Of a stretch of DNA of 64,000 bases, positions 62,498-64,000 are shown piece after piece. Numbering within the stretch: position 1 is the first letter of the stretch; every line of letters starts with the position of its first letter. Below the pieces are notes generated by a model. The model did no database searches and was not told where the DNA came from. It saw only the letters and a program-made list of their open reading frames with translations. Source of the stretch: Candidatus Cloacimonadota bacterium (GTDB lineage Bacteria; Cloacimonadota; Cloacimonadia; Cloacimonadales; Cloacimonadaceae). Both the position numbers and the translations under genes were made by a program. The stretch lies in NCBI GenBank assembly GCA_023228285.1, contig JALOBM010000004.1, positions 1-64,000 of the forward strand. The letters run 5' to 3'.

Positions 62498-64000
62498 TTA
62501 ATCCAGGATGTGTTTACATTTTGGGCATTGCAGATAGTGCCCCTTGTCTTTGCTGTACTTTTCCGATAAATAATGGTTTCCGCAATTGGGACAGCTTTGA
62601 GCCACCGGTTTATCGTTTGAAATCCACTTACAATCGGGATAGCGGGAGCAGGCATAAAAGGGGCTGCCTTTTTTGCTGCGACGTGCTACCACTTCGCCTT
62701 TCTGGCAATCCGGGCATACGATACCAAGGGTTTTGGGACGTGAATATTTACACTTGGGATATGTGCTACAAGCAATGAAAGCGCCGAATTTTCCGGTTCG
62801 CTCCACCAATGGATTACCGCATTCCGGACATTTCTCATCCAAAGTGGGGGGTACCAGTATCTTGATCTTGCCGTCGGCATCCCTGGTGAAGCTTTTACTG
62901 TTCTTGCACTTGGGATATTGGTCACAGGAGAGAAATTCACCACTGCGCGAGCGTTTGATTACCATCTTGCCTACCTTGCAGACATCACAGATGATACCAG
63001 TCTCCTGGATCATTGCTTGCTTTTCTTTCTTCACATCCACTTTGGCAATGAGGGATTGCATATCCTGATAGTACTTCTTTACTAGGTCATGCCATACCAC
63101 TTTGCCGTATTCCACTTCATCCAGCTTGTCTTCCATGTCAGCAGTGAACTTCACATTGAACAGACTGTCGAACTTGTCGGTAAGAAAACTATTTACGTCT
63201 TTGCCCAGAGGAGTGGGGACAAATGCCTTTTTCTCCATGTTCACATACTTGCGGTTGCGGATGGTGCTGATAATGCTGGCGTAGGTGGAAGGCCTGCCAA
63301 TTCCTTTGGCTTCCAGTTCCTTGATGAGCGAAGCTTCCGTATAGCGCGAAGGTGGACTGGTATAGTGCTGAGATCTACGTAATGCACTGTGTTCCAGAGA
63401 GTCATTCTTGCTATAATCTTTACTGATTTTTTCTCCCAAAGGGATGTTCACATGGGAATAACATTTTAAAAAGCCTTCTTCGCTGATATGGTTTCCAGTA
63501 GCGCCAAAGCTTGCTTCGCCGATGCTGATCACAGCGGTGGTCGCCAAGACTTTGGCACTCTTCATTTGAGTAGCAATAAAGCGTTGCCAGATGAGTGTAT
63601 AAAGCTTTAGCTGATCCTTGTTGAGATGTGCCTGCAAGCTCTCTGGAGTCTTGAAGGGGTCTGTGGGGCGGATGGCTTCATGAGCATCCTGAGCGCCTTG
63701 CTTGCTTTTGTACACCCTGGTTCCAGTATGTAGCAGGTCATCCCCAAAACGCTGAGAGATAAGCTCTTTGCACGCTGCAATCGCTTCATCGGAGATGCGA
63801 GTGCTGTCGGTACGCATGTATGTGATTAAACCGCTGCTGTCACCACCCAAATCAATCCCTTCATATAGTTCCTGGGCAATGCTCATCGTTCTCTGAGCCT
63901 GAAATGCGAGTATCTTGGATGCTTCCTGTTGCAATGTGCTGGTAATAAAAGGAGGCGGAGGCTCTACGCTGCGGGTTTTGCGGGTGATGGATTCCAGCAC
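62498..64000 (-). CDS. topA: DNA topoisomerase I, C-terminal part (truncated by window edge)
   Basis: 500 residues are visible; the Toprim N-terminus lies beyond base 64000. The catalytic tyrosine is in ITYMRTDSTRIS. Four C-terminal zinc-ribbon repeats follow (CDVCKVGKMVIKRS, CPECGNPLVERTG, CPDCQKGEVVARRS, CPNCGNHYLSEKY, each with a later Cys pair; the last is degenerate). It relaxes negative supercoils. Confidence 0.96.
   Translation of the reverse strand: MLESITRKTRSVEPPPPFITSTLQQEASKILAFQAQRTMSIAQELYEGIDLGGDSSGLITYMRTDSTRISDEAIAACKELISQRFGDDLLHTGTRVYKSKQGAQDAHEAIRPTDPFKTPESLQAHLNKDQLKLYTLIWQRFIATQMKSAKVLATTAVISIGEASFGATGNHISEEGFLKCYSHVNIPLGEKISKDYSKNDSLEHSALRRSQHYTSPPSRYTEASLIKELEAKGIGRPSTYASIISTIRNRKYVNMEKKAFVPTPLGKDVNSFLTDKFDSLFNVKFTADMEDKLDEVEYGKVVWHDLVKKYYQDMQSLIAKVDVKKEKQAMIQETGIICDVCKVGKMVIKRSRSGEFLSCDQYPKCKNSKSFTRDADGKIKILVPPTLDEKCPECGNPLVERTGKFGAFIACSTYPKCKYSRPKTLGIVCPDCQKGEVVARRSKKGSPFYACSRYPDCKWISNDKPVAQSCPNCGNHYLSEKYSKDKGHYLQCPKCKHILD

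Overview
The window looks like a chromosomal segment of an uncultured Gram-negative (diderm) anaerobe. The diderm evidence is a TonB-dependent receptor, an MlaE permease and several lipoproteins. The MurE half of the MurEF fusion carries the DNPR motif of the meso-diaminopimelate type, and glycolysis uses a PPi-type phosphofructokinase. Base composition is moderate, most starts have clear Shine-Dalgarno (SD) sites, and genes are tightly coupled. A Cloacimonadota-like organism is my best guess; this is inference from gene content and unverified.

Layout. (1) 263-6759, + strand: a promoter and a seven-gene operon with a prenyl-synthase homologue whose aspartate motifs are degenerate, a PHP-type phosphatase homologue, an SDR epimerase, a methyltransferase-like protein, a flippase-like membrane protein, a MoxR ATPase and an LVIVD-repeat protein. 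(2) 6760-14840: a defence-like island with a gene remnant, a small excisionase-type HTH protein, a PLD-nuclease/SNF2 helicase, an Eco57I-type DNA methyltransferase, a repeated operator-like motif and a 48-codon stub of an Hsp70. (3) 14850-39000: mainly housekeeping genes: uvrA, a GH13 amylase, PPi-PFK (- strand), dnaX, a glycosyltransferase, panD-panC, tRNA-Leu, tig-clpP-clpX, a Xaa-Pro peptidase, coaD, dnaB, mlaE, a substrate-binding lipoprotein, hutI, and a membrane pseudokinase fused to a formylglycine-generating-enzyme-type domain. Two short secreted reading frames after clpX look broken; one has a single in-frame TAG. (4) 39121-55170, - strand: a complete dcw division/cell-wall cluster from mraZ to ftsZ with murE and murF fused, and with no murB or ddl.

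(5) 55316-57089: a 1.6-kb phage-like insert directly upstream of mraZ, bounded by a perfect 97-bp direct repeat. It holds a divergent S24 repressor / Cro-like pair with two matching operators, a small zinc-ribbon membrane protein and an iteron-like array. Its Cro-like gene reads into the mraZ promoter. I consider this the most unusual system in the window. (6) 57444-60250, - strand: a lipoprotein/TonB-receptor operon preceded by a leader with four hairpins, the last of which hides the ribosome binding site (riboswitch candidate). (7) 61218-64000, - strand: a MacB-type permease and the 3' part of topA.

Across the window, three copies of a 52-68-bp palindromic element (20014, 35142, 61044) lie only between genes, one of them in reverse orientation relative to the others.
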